A stretch of DNA of 64,000 nucleotides from Deltaproteobacteria bacterium UBA6106 (GTDB taxonomy: Bacteria > Desulfobacterota > Syntrophorhabdia > Syntrophorhabdales > Syntrophorhabdaceae): positions 62,001-126,000 of the forward strand of contig DIWM01000047.1 of NCBI GenBank assembly GCA_002428485.1. Direction: 5' to 3'. The notes under the pieces were generated by a model. The model did not search any database. It was given only the letters and a program-made list of their open reading frames with translations, and was not told where the DNA came from. Position numbers and translations under genes: made by a program. Positions 31,454 through 39,769 of this stretch are shown here, one piece after another; position 1 is the stretch's first letter, and every line of letters begins with the position of its first letter.

Positions 31454-32971
31454 TCAGTCCAGTTCTCCTTCCACCTCTTCCTGTTTGATATAGTCCATAT
31501 GCGCAAGGACGTCGAAGCGCCCCACAAGCTCCGTGACGCTTTTCATGCCGAGCCGCCTGAGGATGTTGACAAGCTGGGTGCGCCACGCGCTGTACATATT
31601 GATGATGCGCTGGGTGCCCCATTCAAGCTCCATGAGCCCGGTAAGCCCCTCGTCGGTCGTGGCGATGCCCCTTGCGCAGCCCCGGCCCGACTCGCAGTGG
31701 TGGCAGCGGATGCATTCGAGCGCTACAAGGTCCGCTGTTCCGAGGCAGACGCCGTCGGCCCCCATGGCGATGATCTTTGCCATGTCGTATGCCGACCTGA
31801 TGCCGCCGCTCGCGATAATAGTGATCTTGTCCCTTATCCCTTCGGCGAGGAGGAACCTGTGGACCTTCGGCAGCGCGTACTCGATGGGCATGGCGATATT
31901 TTTCTTCGCGATATCGGGTGCAGCGCCGGTTCCTCCGTAGCTGCCGTCGAGCTGGACGATATGCGCCCCTGCGTAATAGCTGCCTACAACAACCATATCG
32001 ACGTCTGTCGGGGTGGATACTTTGACGGACACAAGGGCCTTTTTGTTTATCTCCTTGACCCAGTCAACATGTTTTTTGTGGTCCTCCACGGAGTATACAC
32101 TGTGGAAAGGGAACGGGGAGAAGAGCGCACTTCCTGCCACTGCCTCGCGCATCTGTGCAACGCGGGGCGTTACCTTGTCGCCGAGAAGGTGTCCGCCGAG
32201 TCCCGGTTTTGCGCCCTGCGCATATTTGAATTCCACGATGCGGACGCGCTTGATCGTCTCCTCCCGCACGCCGAAAAGGCCCGTCGCAACCTGGGTGATG
32301 ACGTGGTCGTCATAGTCCATCAGCTCTTCGGGATAGCCGCCTTCTCCGGTGCAGCAAAAGGTGCCCAGCGCTGTTGCGGCCCGAACGCGCGAGAGCATCG
32401 TTACGATGCTTACAGAGCCGAAGGACATGCCGCCGAGATAGAGCGGAACGGGGATGGTCACCGTGGGACGGGAGTCGCCGGAGCGGTTTAGTTCAATGGC
32501 AGTGGAGATGTTATCATCTGAACCGGGGCTGCTGTTCCCGTTTTTTCCCGGGAGGATAAAGCGTATCTTGTCAAAACCGCCGCCGGAGCTGCCTGTCTTG
32601 TAGTTCAGGCCCTGATGCGGGATAGCCCCTGTCTCCGCCATATGCCACGTGCCGGCAAGGAGCTCCGCGGGCCAGCGCCTGTCGCCCAGCACCTCGAATG
32701 AAGGGTTTGGGCGGATATGGATCGCCTTTTCGGGGCAACGGTCTACACAATAGAAATCGTTTTTCGAGCAGGAAGGCCCGAGGCAGAGATGTTCGTCCGA
32801 CGGCCTCGGCCGTTTTGAGCCGGCCCGGTATGCGCCATAGGGACAAAGCTCTACGCACAGCCCGCAATTGGTGCACGCACTGGTTATCGTGATACGGTAT
32901 TTGCCGAGGGCGTTGCGGAAGCGGCTTGGAGCCTTTTTTATCTCAGGAAATTGGAAATGATCTGTTGCCAT
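31454..32971 (-). CDS. Glutamate synthase FMN domain protein (GltB2-type) with N-terminal ferredoxin
   Basis: 505 aa. An N-terminal ferredoxin (CTNCGLCVELCPYGAY, then CLGPSCSKNDFYCVDRCP) is followed by the glutamate synthase barrel: GGMSFGSVSIVTMLSRVRAA, KYAQGAKPGLGGHLLGDKV, IVQLDGSYGGTGAAPDI (the substrate and FMN loops) and IASGGIRSAYDMAKIIAMGA. A [3Fe-4S]-type cysteine block follows as CIRCHHCESGRGCARG. All the expected catalytic blocks look intact. It should condense ammonia with 2-oxoglutarate using reduced ferredoxin-like clusters. It lies four bases from the GltB2-like paralogue. Confidence 0.9.
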   Translation of the reverse strand: MATDHFQFPEIKKAPSRFRNALGKYRITITSACTNCGLCVELCPYGAYRAGSKRPRPSDEHLCLGPSCSKNDFYCVDRCPEKAIHIRPNPSFEVLGDRRWPAELLAGTWHMAETGAIPHQGLNYKTGSSGGGFDKIRFILPGKNGNSSPGSDDNISTAIELNRSGDSRPTVTIPVPLYLGGMSFGSVSIVTMLSRVRAATALGTFCCTGEGGYPEELMDYDDHVITQVATGLFGVREETIKRVRIVEFKYAQGAKPGLGGHLLGDKVTPRVAQMREAVAGSALFSPFPFHSVYSVEDHKKHVDWVKEINKKALVSVKVSTPTDVDMVVVGSYYAGAHIVQLDGSYGGTGAAPDIAKKNIAMPIEYALPKVHRFLLAEGIRDKITIIASGGIRSAYDMAKIIAMGADGVCLGTADLVALECIRCHHCESGRGCARGIATTDEGLTGLMELEWGTQRIINMYSAWRTQLVNILRRLGMKSVTELVGRFDVLAHMDYIKQEEVEGELD

Positions 32972-32974
32972 CGT

Positions 32975-34357
32975 TTAACCTCTCTTGCCCATTGTCGCGA
33001 AGATCTCCCGCTCGAGGTCCTCGAAGAACATGGCTCTCCCCATCTCGCCGCGGAGGCGCCTTGCCTCGCGGATGCCCATGGCGCCGAGTATCTCGAGGAG
33101 CTGGCTGTGCCACGCAGCCATCAGGTTCGCGATACGGAGAGAGCCCCACAGGGGATCCACACCATCAAGCTCGACAGGGCATGCTATCCCTTCCTTGCAC
33201 CGCCGGCATACCCTGCACTCCATTGCCACGAGGAGCGGTATGTCGATTGAAAGCGCATCGGCTCCGCAGATGATAAGCTTCGCCATGTGCTCCGCCATAG
33301 CGATGCCGCCGCCCCCGATGAGCGTGGCCTGGTCCCTTACGCCTTTGTCCACGAGGTGAAGGTGGACCTCCTTCATCCGTTCTTTGATGAACAGCGGATC
33401 GCTGCCTTCTTCAAGGCCGTATTCGTCAGCGACGAGGTGGAGGACCTCGGCGCCCTGCGCAATGAGTGCAAATGCGCGCTCCGGGGTCTTTGGGCCGAGC
33501 CGCAGCCTTATCATGACGACGAGTGCGGGATTTATTGACTTAAACCTTTCTTGCAGCGCTATGGGATCTCCCCCGTCTGGGATCTCGATGATCCGCGCGG
33601 AAGAGAACAACTCTTCCTTCAGGTCACCGGGATTCCCGTCGACATAGATGATCACATGGGGAAGGAATTCCCTTACTGCAGGATTGATGCCTGACTGCCT
33701 GACGACCGCAAAGGTGCCGAGCGCCCTCGCGCCGTAGAGGAATGAAAGTTGAATATTGTCTCCCGGTGGAGACCAGGGCAACATATCGAAAATGACCGGC
33801 AAGGGTATCTCAACGAGAGGCGGCGCCTGGGAGATGATCTCGCCTCCGGGACCAAGCCCGATGGCCATGACCTTACGGCCGATGTCGACGGTGGTGCTTA
33901 TGTATTCGCGCCCATGGATCCCGTCCCTTGTGGGCCGGACGATCTCGGACATATCCGTCCACATGGCGTCGAAACCCGGGCCCGAGAAGGGCCCTCCGTA
34001 CCCTGCGCCTGACACAGGTATGCGGCCGCTCTCTGCCTGGAACCAGAGCCCCGATATGATCTCCGGAGTCCAGTAATGGTCGCCCAGCGCCTTGTAGGAA
34101 GGGTTAAGCCCTTTATGGATGAGCCTGTTGGGACAGTTCTGGACGCAGCGGAAGCAGTCCATGCAGGCGCTATCGAGGGAATCGAGCATCTGGCGGTCAT
34201 CGAGGTTCCGCTTTTCGTATACCTGGTAGACGCAGTCCTTTTTTACACAGCGGGTGCACTTCAGGCACCCTTCTTCCCAGGCGATGATGCCCGAGCGGGT
34301 TATCTTCTGAAAGCGGTTCGGCACCTGCGAGGTCTCAATATGATATTTAGGCGGCAT
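32975..34357 (-). CDS. Degenerate GltB2-like paralogue with ferredoxin clusters
   Basis: 460 aa from the ATG at 34357 (MPPKYHIETS), behind GGAGGAG. Ferredoxin-like cysteines (CLKCTRCVKKDC; CMDCFRCVQNCP) are followed by a barrel with LIGGGGIAMAEHMAKLIICGADA and the cysteine block CRVCRRCKEGIACP. The catalytic blocks seen in the neighbour are missing. Where KPGLGGHL stands there is EIPDGGDPIAL or nothing similar, and GSYGGTGAAP is lost. So clusters are kept but substrate binding is not. It is probably a structural or electron-transfer pseudo-enzyme partner of GltB2. I infer this from the sequence, not from known homologues. Confidence 0.75.
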   Translation of the reverse strand: MPPKYHIETSQVPNRFQKITRSGIIAWEEGCLKCTRCVKKDCVYQVYEKRNLDDRQMLDSLDSACMDCFRCVQNCPNRLIHKGLNPSYKALGDHYWTPEIISGLWFQAESGRIPVSGAGYGGPFSGPGFDAMWTDMSEIVRPTRDGIHGREYISTTVDIGRKVMAIGLGPGGEIISQAPPLVEIPLPVIFDMLPWSPPGDNIQLSFLYGARALGTFAVVRQSGINPAVREFLPHVIIYVDGNPGDLKEELFSSARIIEIPDGGDPIALQERFKSINPALVVMIRLRLGPKTPERAFALIAQGAEVLHLVADEYGLEEGSDPLFIKERMKEVHLHLVDKGVRDQATLIGGGGIAMAEHMAKLIICGADALSIDIPLLVAMECRVCRRCKEGIACPVELDGVDPLWGSLRIANLMAAWHSQLLEILGAMGIREARRLRGEMGRAMFFEDLEREIFATMGKRG

Positions 34358-34361
34358 TACA

Positions 34362-35294
34362 CTACTCCTCCGGGGTCTCTGGCCTGGGATAAAGCCCGGC
34401 CTCTTCCACGATCTGGGGAACAACATCTTCCCATTCGATGGCCATGATGTGGACGCCATGAACCCCTTCCATGTATTTGAGCGCCATAATGGTTTCAACG
34501 GCTATCGCGATGCCTTCCCGGCGCTGATCCTTGGGGTCAACGCCCTTCATCCGGCTGATGATATCGTCGGGCACGTCCATCCCGGCTACCTGCGTGCTCA
34601 TATATTCAGCCATACGGGCCGATTTCAGCGGTGTCACGCCGCCCAGGATGTAGACCTTCTTGTCGAGTCCCCTTTCACGGACCTGCCTCATCCATTCTTT
34701 GAAACGTTTCAGGTTGTAGACGCACTGGGTCTGGATGAACTCAGCCCCTGCCGCGACCTTTTTGCCAAGGCGGACGACCCGGTAGTCGAAGGGATCGGCA
34801 AAGGGGTTTGCCACGGCGCCGATAAAAAGCTGCGGCGGTTCCGAAAGCGCCTCTCCGCCGATGATCAGGCCTTCGTCTCTCATCCGGCGCACTGCCTGGA
34901 TCAACTGTATGGAATCGATATCAAAGACGCCCTTCGCCTGTCGCTGGTTGCCGAAGGATTGATGGTCTCCCGACAGGCAGAGGATATTCCTGATGCCGAG
35001 CGATGATGCGCCCAGCACATCCGACTGGAGGGCTATGCGGTTCCGGTCGCGGGTTACCATCTGGAGGACAGGATCGAGGCCTTCCTGTTTGAGAATGGTA
35101 CAGGCAGCCATGCTGCTTAAGCGGACCACCCCGGTCTGGTTATCTGTCACATTGACGCTGTCCACGTAGCCCTTCAGAATATTACCTTTTTTCTGTATGG
35201 CCCCGGGGTCAGCCCCTTTTGGAGGACCGCATTCGGCAGTAACGGCAAAATTATTTAGTGTCAGGACATTTTTCAGATTGCTCTCAGCTTTCAC
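34362..35294 (-). CDS. metF: Methylenetetrahydrofolate reductase, MetF module 2
   Basis: 310 aa. It has the same motifs as module 1: FAVTAECGPPKGAD, VNVTDNQTGVVRLSS, TRDRNRIALQSD, LSGDHQSFGN and GAEFIQTQCVYN. It overlaps metV2 by 11 bases. Flavin and folate residues look intact, so it is likely a second active enzyme, adapted to a different electron supplier. It precedes the GltB2-like genes by 4 bases, tying C1 and glutamate-synthase genes in one transcription unit. Confidence 0.92.
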   Translation of the reverse strand: MKAESNLKNVLTLNNFAVTAECGPPKGADPGAIQKKGNILKGYVDSVNVTDNQTGVVRLSSMAACTILKQEGLDPVLQMVTRDRNRIALQSDVLGASSLGIRNILCLSGDHQSFGNQRQAKGVFDIDSIQLIQAVRRMRDEGLIIGGEALSEPPQLFIGAVANPFADPFDYRVVRLGKKVAAGAEFIQTQCVYNLKRFKEWMRQVRERGLDKKVYILGGVTPLKSARMAEYMSTQVAGMDVPDDIISRMKGVDPKDQRREGIAIAVETIMALKYMEGVHGVHIMAIEWEDVVPQIVEEAGLYPRPETPEE

Positions 35295-35958
35295 TTCTCT
35301 GGTCCTCCCTTACTATTTTCCTGGGCCCCTTTCCCTGCTGCCTTGACCAGTCGGCAGGGGGATAGATCGCCTCCAGGAGATCATTGCGGCCGGCGCTGTC
35401 AAGGCGTTCCACGATAAGCTGCCACGCGCAGGGGGAATCGGGATCGACTTCGCAGACACCGTTCTTTGAACCGCCGCAGGGCCCGTTGAAAAGCCCCTTC
35501 GCGCAGCGCGTGACAGGGCAGATACCGGCAAAATAACCGAGCTTGCAGTCGCCGCAGGCGCGGCAATTCTCTACCCACAGGCCGGGTTCTTTCGTCTCGC
35601 CGATGAAGGTTGTGTTCAGGGCAGGAACGATAAACATCTTCGGGAACACCTCTGCTACGGCCTGGACGCCTGCTCCACAGCCGAGGGAAAGGATCACATC
35701 ATACCTGTCCGCGACCTCCGTAAGCTTGTCGATGAACTCGTAGACGCACTGGCGGTCTATGGTCATCTCCTGTACCTCGATCGTACGGCCCTCCATCTGC
35801 GCGTCCATGCGAAGCGCCGACGCGAGGAGGCCGACCTCCTTTTCTCCTCCGGAGGCGCATTCGGCAACGCAGGTTCCGCAGCCCACCACAAGGATCTTCC
35901 TGTAAGGCGCAAGCATCGCCTTGATCTCGGCCATGGGTTTTCTTTCAGCAGTTATCAT
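35284..35958 (-). CDS. metV: MetV-like Fe-S protein, module 2
   Basis: 224 aa. It keeps the MetV cysteine pattern: GCGTCVAECASGG, GCGAGVQAVAE, ENCRACGDC, GICPVTRCAKGLFNGPCGGS and VCEV...PCAWQ. One cysteine of module 1 (ACGCG) is GCGAG here. It lies directly upstream of metF2 with overlap and presumably supplies its electrons. A repeat-rich 172-base gap separates it from mvhD2. Confidence 0.88.
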   Translation of the reverse strand: MITAERKPMAEIKAMLAPYRKILVVGCGTCVAECASGGEKEVGLLASALRMDAQMEGRTIEVQEMTIDRQCVYEFIDKLTEVADRYDVILSLGCGAGVQAVAEVFPKMFIVPALNTTFIGETKEPGLWVENCRACGDCKLGYFAGICPVTRCAKGLFNGPCGGSKNGVCEVDPDSPCAWQLIVERLDSAGRNDLLEAIYPPADWSRQQGKGPRKIVREDQRSES

Positions 35959-36130
35959 TGTTTTACTCCTTGCTATTTAATGGGGCTCACGTCGCCCCCT
36001 CCAGCAGCAAAGCTGCCGGAGCCACCCCCTCGCGCCCGAGAACGGGCTATAAGTGTCCTATAAGACCTATATTCTTCTTTTCGCTTCTCACTCTTCACTC
36101 TCCGTTCTCTGCTCCATGCTCTCTGCTGCT

Positions 36131-36559
36131 CTATCCTTTACTTCTTACCGGTGAGATGCCAACGGTCGCGTCGCGCATCAGCAGTTCCCGCGCTATTGTA
36201 TCGATGGTGGCAGGGGTCGCTGCCGTCCCGGTTATCAGTTCTATGCGCGCCCCTTCGAGCCCGATCTCTTCGATCAGTTTCTGTGCGTAGCCAACGCGCT
36301 TCCTCGCCCGCAGGTTCCCCTCACGGTAACGGCAGGCGCCCTCGGGACAGGCAATGAGGTAGACCATATCCGCTCCTGATTCAAGCGCCCGCAGGAGGTG
36401 CAGGGGGTCTATGCGGCCGCTGCAGGGGAGCGGGAAGAACCTGATCTGCGAACCGAGCTCTTTTTCAAGGGTACGCCTGTTTTTGTCCTGGTCGATATCC
36501 AGTTGCTGACAAAAGAATATGGTAATGTTTAGTCCTGCCGTTTTCTGATCCATGCTCAA
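36131..36559 (-). CDS. mvhD: MvhD-like protein, module 2 (cysteine-poor)
   Basis: 142 aa. The C-terminal half matches MvhD: PLPCSGRIDPLHLLRALESG and REGNLRARKRVGYAQKLIEE. The N-terminal cluster motif is FFCQQLD, instead of FCCxYU in the paralogue, and other cysteines are PLPCSG and IACPEGAC, so part of the [2Fe-2S] ligand set seems lost. It may serve as a structural or adapted electron-transfer subunit of the second module. It lies between the amidotransferase and metV2. Confidence 0.75.
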   Translation of the reverse strand: MSMDQKTAGLNITIFFCQQLDIDQDKNRRTLEKELGSQIRFFPLPCSGRIDPLHLLRALESGADMVYLIACPEGACRYREGNLRARKRVGYAQKLIEEIGLEGARIELITGTAATPATIDTIARELLMRDATVGISPVRSKG

Positions 36560-36642
36560 TCCTTTAAAGATCCCCTTATTTTTTGTGCAAAAGCTTTTAG
36601 CTATCAGCTATCAGCTATGAGCCACGAGCTTCTCTTCTCTCC

Positions 36643-37440
36643 TCACGTAAAGGCATGTTTTTTGCTGTCCCACCACAGGGGGTGTTTCTTCCGCTGATGC
36701 CTTTTCCCATCTTCTATAAAGATATTGATTACGTTCCTGATCCGCAATGATGATTCTATAATTTGTTTAAAATTATCCAGAAGCAGCCCTGCCTGTTTGA
36801 GAAAGGTTTTTTCAATTTTTACCGTATCGCCAAGTGTTTTCTGAGCGGCATTTTTATCTTTTTCGCCCTCCATCCATCTCTGAACCATGTCCGGTGTGAC
36901 TTCAATGTGGAACTGGAGGCCATAGGCGTTGCTCCCTATCTTAAATGCCTGGTTTTTACAGGGCTTCCCTGTTGCCAGCAGCATGCCGCCATCGGGTATT
37001 TCAAATGTATCTTCGTGCCACTGGAATACGGCCATGTGTTCCGGAAGATGCCTGAAAAGCATGTCCCCTTTGGCTGCCCTTGTAGTTTTGACCCTGTACC
37101 ATCCTATCTCCTTTTCCGGTGTTTTGTAAACACTTACGCCGCAGGTCTTTGCCAGAAGCTGGGCGCCGAGACAGATGCCAAGGAAGGGGACCTCTTCGAC
37201 AAGGGTCTTCCGGATAAGTTTTTCTTCATCGTTCAGGAAAGGAAATTTATCCACCTCGTAGACATTCATGGGCCCGCCGAGCACAATGACGGCAGCTATC
37301 TCCCGGAGGTCTTCCGGCAAGGCGTCCCCATTTTCAAGCTCAACAGTCTCAAATTCCCACTCATCAGAGCGAAGCGCGTCCCCGATCAGCCCCGGGCCCT
37401 CGTGCCCTACGTGTTTTACTATGAGGATCTTGTTTTTCAT
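36643..37440 (-). CDS. Class I glutamine amidotransferase
   Basis: 265 aa. A stand-alone triad glutamine amidotransferase domain: the nucleophile is in FLGICLGAQLLA, the catalytic His-Glu in GLQFHIEVTPDM. These proteins resemble the GMP-synthase-like class I group (also annotated as gamma-glutamyl transferase-like). The acceptor of the ammonia is unknown. The C-terminal 70 residues (from KDKNAAQK) are helical and charged. It lies between glnA and mvhD2 on the same strand, in keeping with nitrogen metabolism. Confidence 0.85.
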   Translation of the reverse strand: MKNKILIVKHVGHEGPGLIGDALRSDEWEFETVELENGDALPEDLREIAAVIVLGGPMNVYEVDKFPFLNDEEKLIRKTLVEEVPFLGICLGAQLLAKTCGVSVYKTPEKEIGWYRVKTTRAAKGDMLFRHLPEHMAVFQWHEDTFEIPDGGMLLATGKPCKNQAFKIGSNAYGLQFHIEVTPDMVQRWMEGEKDKNAAQKTLGDTVKIEKTFLKQAGLLLDNFKQIIESSLRIRNVINIFIEDGKRHQRKKHPLWWDSKKHAFT

Positions 37441-37560
37441 TCAAAACTCCCTACGTACCTTTGTGCTGCGACTCCGCCCTGTGCGGGAGGAGAACCCCTA
37501 TCCCCCCGGTCGGAAGGTATGGTGTGGGGGTTTGCCGGGGGAACAGGGGTTTGAAGTCGC

Positions 37561-39051
37561 CTACATGTCAAAATAGAGATAGAACTCGTATGGATGTGGA
37601 CGGAGACGCACAGGATCTATCTCTGCCTCGCGTTTGTACTCGATCCATACATCGATGACATCCTTTGTGAATACGTCTCCCCTCAGCAGGAACTCATGAT
37701 CCTTTTCGAGGGCGGCGATGGATTCCTCGAGCGAGCCGGGAACCGTAGGTATCTTTGCCGCTTCTTCGGGTGGAAGGTGGTAAGTGTTCACGTCTGTCGG
37801 TCTGCCGGGGTCGATCTTGTTGATGATGCCGTCGACACAGGCCATGAGTATCGCCGAGAAGGAAAGGTATGGGTTGCATGTTGCATCGGGCGGCCTGAAT
37901 TCGATCCTCTTGGCCTTGGGATTTTCTGAGTACATGGGTATCCTGACCGCTGCCGAGCGGTTCCGCGCTGAATAGACAAGGTTGACAGGGGCTTCATAAC
38001 CGGGGACGAGCCTCTTGTATGAATTAGTGGTAGGCGCGCAGAATGCCAGAAGGGCAGGCGCGTGCCTGAGCAGGCCGCCGATGGCATATCTGCCCAGCTT
38101 GCTCAGGCCCGCATATCCCTTCGCTTCATAGAAGATGTTCTCGCCCTTGTTCCAGAGGGATATGTGGGTGTGCATGCCTGAACCGTTGTCTGCGAAGAGG
38201 GGTTTGGGCATGAACGTTGCCACCATGTTGTTCTGTTTTGCCATGTTCTTTACGATGTATTTATACATGAGGCACTGGTCTGCCATCTTTACGAGGGAGC
38301 TGAACTTCATGTCGATCTCGCATTGTCCCGCCGTCGCCACCTCATGGTGGTGGACTTCCACCTTAATACCCGTCTCGAGCATCTTCAGGGTCATCTTGCT
38401 CCGCAGGTCCTGGATCGAGTCGTGCGGCGGAACCGGAAAATACCCTTCTTTGTATCGCGGTTTGTATCCGAGGTTTGGCTTCTCATCCCTTCCCGAGTTC
38501 CATTCGCCCTCGTCGGAGTCGATAAAGTAGTAGCCGCAGTTCTCCGTCTGGTCGAAGCGGATGTCGTTAAAGAGGAAAAATTCATACTCGGGGCCGTAAA
38601 AGCTTGTATCGGCAAAGCCCGTTGTCTTCAGGAACGCCTCTGCCTTTTTCCCCACGTAACGGGGATCGCGCGTATAGGGTTTCCTGGTGATGGGGTCATA
38701 GATATCGCAGAGGATGCTCAACGTCGGTATTTCGCAGACAGGGTCTGTAACGGCCGATTTGGGATCAGGCAGGAGTATCATGTCTGATTCCTGGATCTTC
38801 TGAAATCCCCTGATCGAGGAGCCGTCGAAGCCGATCCCTTCCTCCCAGATGCTTGTCATGGGGTCATCGATCTCTGTCAGCTCCGCTGTCGGGATGGAAA
38901 AATGCTGCCACAGGCCGGGCAGGTCGTTAAATTTAAGATCAACCATCTGGATGTTGTTCTTTTTTACCAGGCGGGATACATTGTCGATGTCTGCCGATGT
39001 TGCTGCCCCGTTCCACCGAAAGGATGTTTTTGATCTTTTCGTTTCTTTCAT
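37561..39051 (-). CDS. glnA: Glutamine synthetase, type I
   Basis: 496 aa, slightly longer than usual because of a 35-residue N-terminal extension before MVDLKFNDLPG. Motifs: GFDGSSIRGF (metal and strand), GPEYEFFLF, EVATAGQCEIDM, the ATP-loop MPKPLFADNGSGMHTHISLW and the C-terminal R-rich RIPMYSENPKAKRIEFRPPD. The adenylylation tyrosine region reads NTYHLPPEEA, so the Tyr is retained. It makes glutamine from glutamate, ATP and ammonia, feeding the glutamate-synthase-like genes downstream. GGGAG precedes the start. Confidence 0.95.
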   Translation of the reverse strand: MKETKRSKTSFRWNGAATSADIDNVSRLVKKNNIQMVDLKFNDLPGLWQHFSIPTAELTEIDDPMTSIWEEGIGFDGSSIRGFQKIQESDMILLPDPKSAVTDPVCEIPTLSILCDIYDPITRKPYTRDPRYVGKKAEAFLKTTGFADTSFYGPEYEFFLFNDIRFDQTENCGYYFIDSDEGEWNSGRDEKPNLGYKPRYKEGYFPVPPHDSIQDLRSKMTLKMLETGIKVEVHHHEVATAGQCEIDMKFSSLVKMADQCLMYKYIVKNMAKQNNMVATFMPKPLFADNGSGMHTHISLWNKGENIFYEAKGYAGLSKLGRYAIGGLLRHAPALLAFCAPTTNSYKRLVPGYEAPVNLVYSARNRSAAVRIPMYSENPKAKRIEFRPPDATCNPYLSFSAILMACVDGIINKIDPGRPTDVNTYHLPPEEAAKIPTVPGSLEESIAALEKDHEFLLRGDVFTKDVIDVWIEYKREAEIDPVRLRPHPYEFYLYFDM

Positions 39052-39170
39052 GACTGCTCCCTCTCTGAAGGTTTTTTAAAACTCAACCTTTAGTCTGAGA
39101 CGTTGACTTTTTGAACTGCGTTGTTCCGGGGTTGAAGATTCCCTCGAAGGTCGGTGAGGGATAAAAGGCA

Positions 39171-39186
39171 TGCACATCGACGTGCA
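39171..39186. promoter_or_regulatory. Palindrome TGCAC-N6-GTGCA upstream of glnA, possibly an NtrC-type site
   Basis: TGCACATCGACGTGCA resembles the NtrC consensus TGCACC-N5-GGTGCA, though the half-site spacing differs by one. It lies in the 360-base non-coding interval 39052-39411 between glnB and glnA, about 120 bases upstream of glnA. No convincing sigma54 (-24/-12) box is seen beside it. The rest of the gap holds AT-rich and CGTAAGGCGT-type repeat words (39365-39400). Confidence 0.35.
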
Positions 39187-39411
39187 TAAGGCGTCAATAC
39201 TCGTACAGCTAATATTTAAAGTAAAAAACTCAAGCTTTTGTTAACTTCATTGCCGTAATTAGTATATAGTATATCGTATATAGAAATCCAAAACGAAATC
39301 CGAAATCCGAATATCGAAAGCTACATTTCACCGGCAATCTTATTAACAGATTTTGTTTTTCTCGCCTAACGCCTTACGCCTCACGCCTTACGGGTGTTCC
39401 GCTACTTTGCT

Positions 39412-39753
39412 TCACCCGATCGCTTCTCCACCGCGCTCTTCAGTGCGTATCCTTATGCATTCAACGAGGTCGAGGACGAATATCTTCCCGTCGCCGATAT
39501 TCCCGGTCTGGGCGCCCTTTATGATGGCGTTGATCGTCGGCTCCACGAAGCCCTCGTTGACGGCGATCTCAAGGCGTATCTTCCTCAGGAGGTTGCCCAT
39601 CTCCCTGACCCCGCGATATACCTCGGCTACACCCATCTGGCGGCCATGTCCGAGGACTTCGTTGACGGTGATGAGGTTCACGTCCGCTTTATAAAGCTCC
39701 TGTTTCACTGCCTCCAGCCTGTCAGGCTTTATTATCGCTATAATTAATTTCAT
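39412..39753 (-). CDS. glnB: PII signal protein
   Basis: 113 aa from MKLIIAIIKP at 39753; the longer frame from 39816 reads into amtB. The PII fold is clear: LGHGRQMGVAEVYRGVREMG (T-loop), then NIGDGKIFVLDL and ECIRIRTEERGGEAI. Tyr46 is kept (VYRG), but the uridylylation tyrosine 51 is glutamate (VREMG), so UMP modification cannot occur there. ATP/ADP and 2-oxoglutarate sensing is still expected. It is linked to amtB, the standard pair in which PII blocks the ammonium channel. Confidence 0.93.
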   Translation of the reverse strand: MKLIIAIIKPDRLEAVKQELYKADVNLITVNEVLGHGRQMGVAEVYRGVREMGNLLRKIRLEIAVNEGFVEPTINAIIKGAQTGNIGDGKIFVLDLVECIRIRTEERGGEAIG

Positions 39754-39769
39754 ACTAAATACCTCCTTC

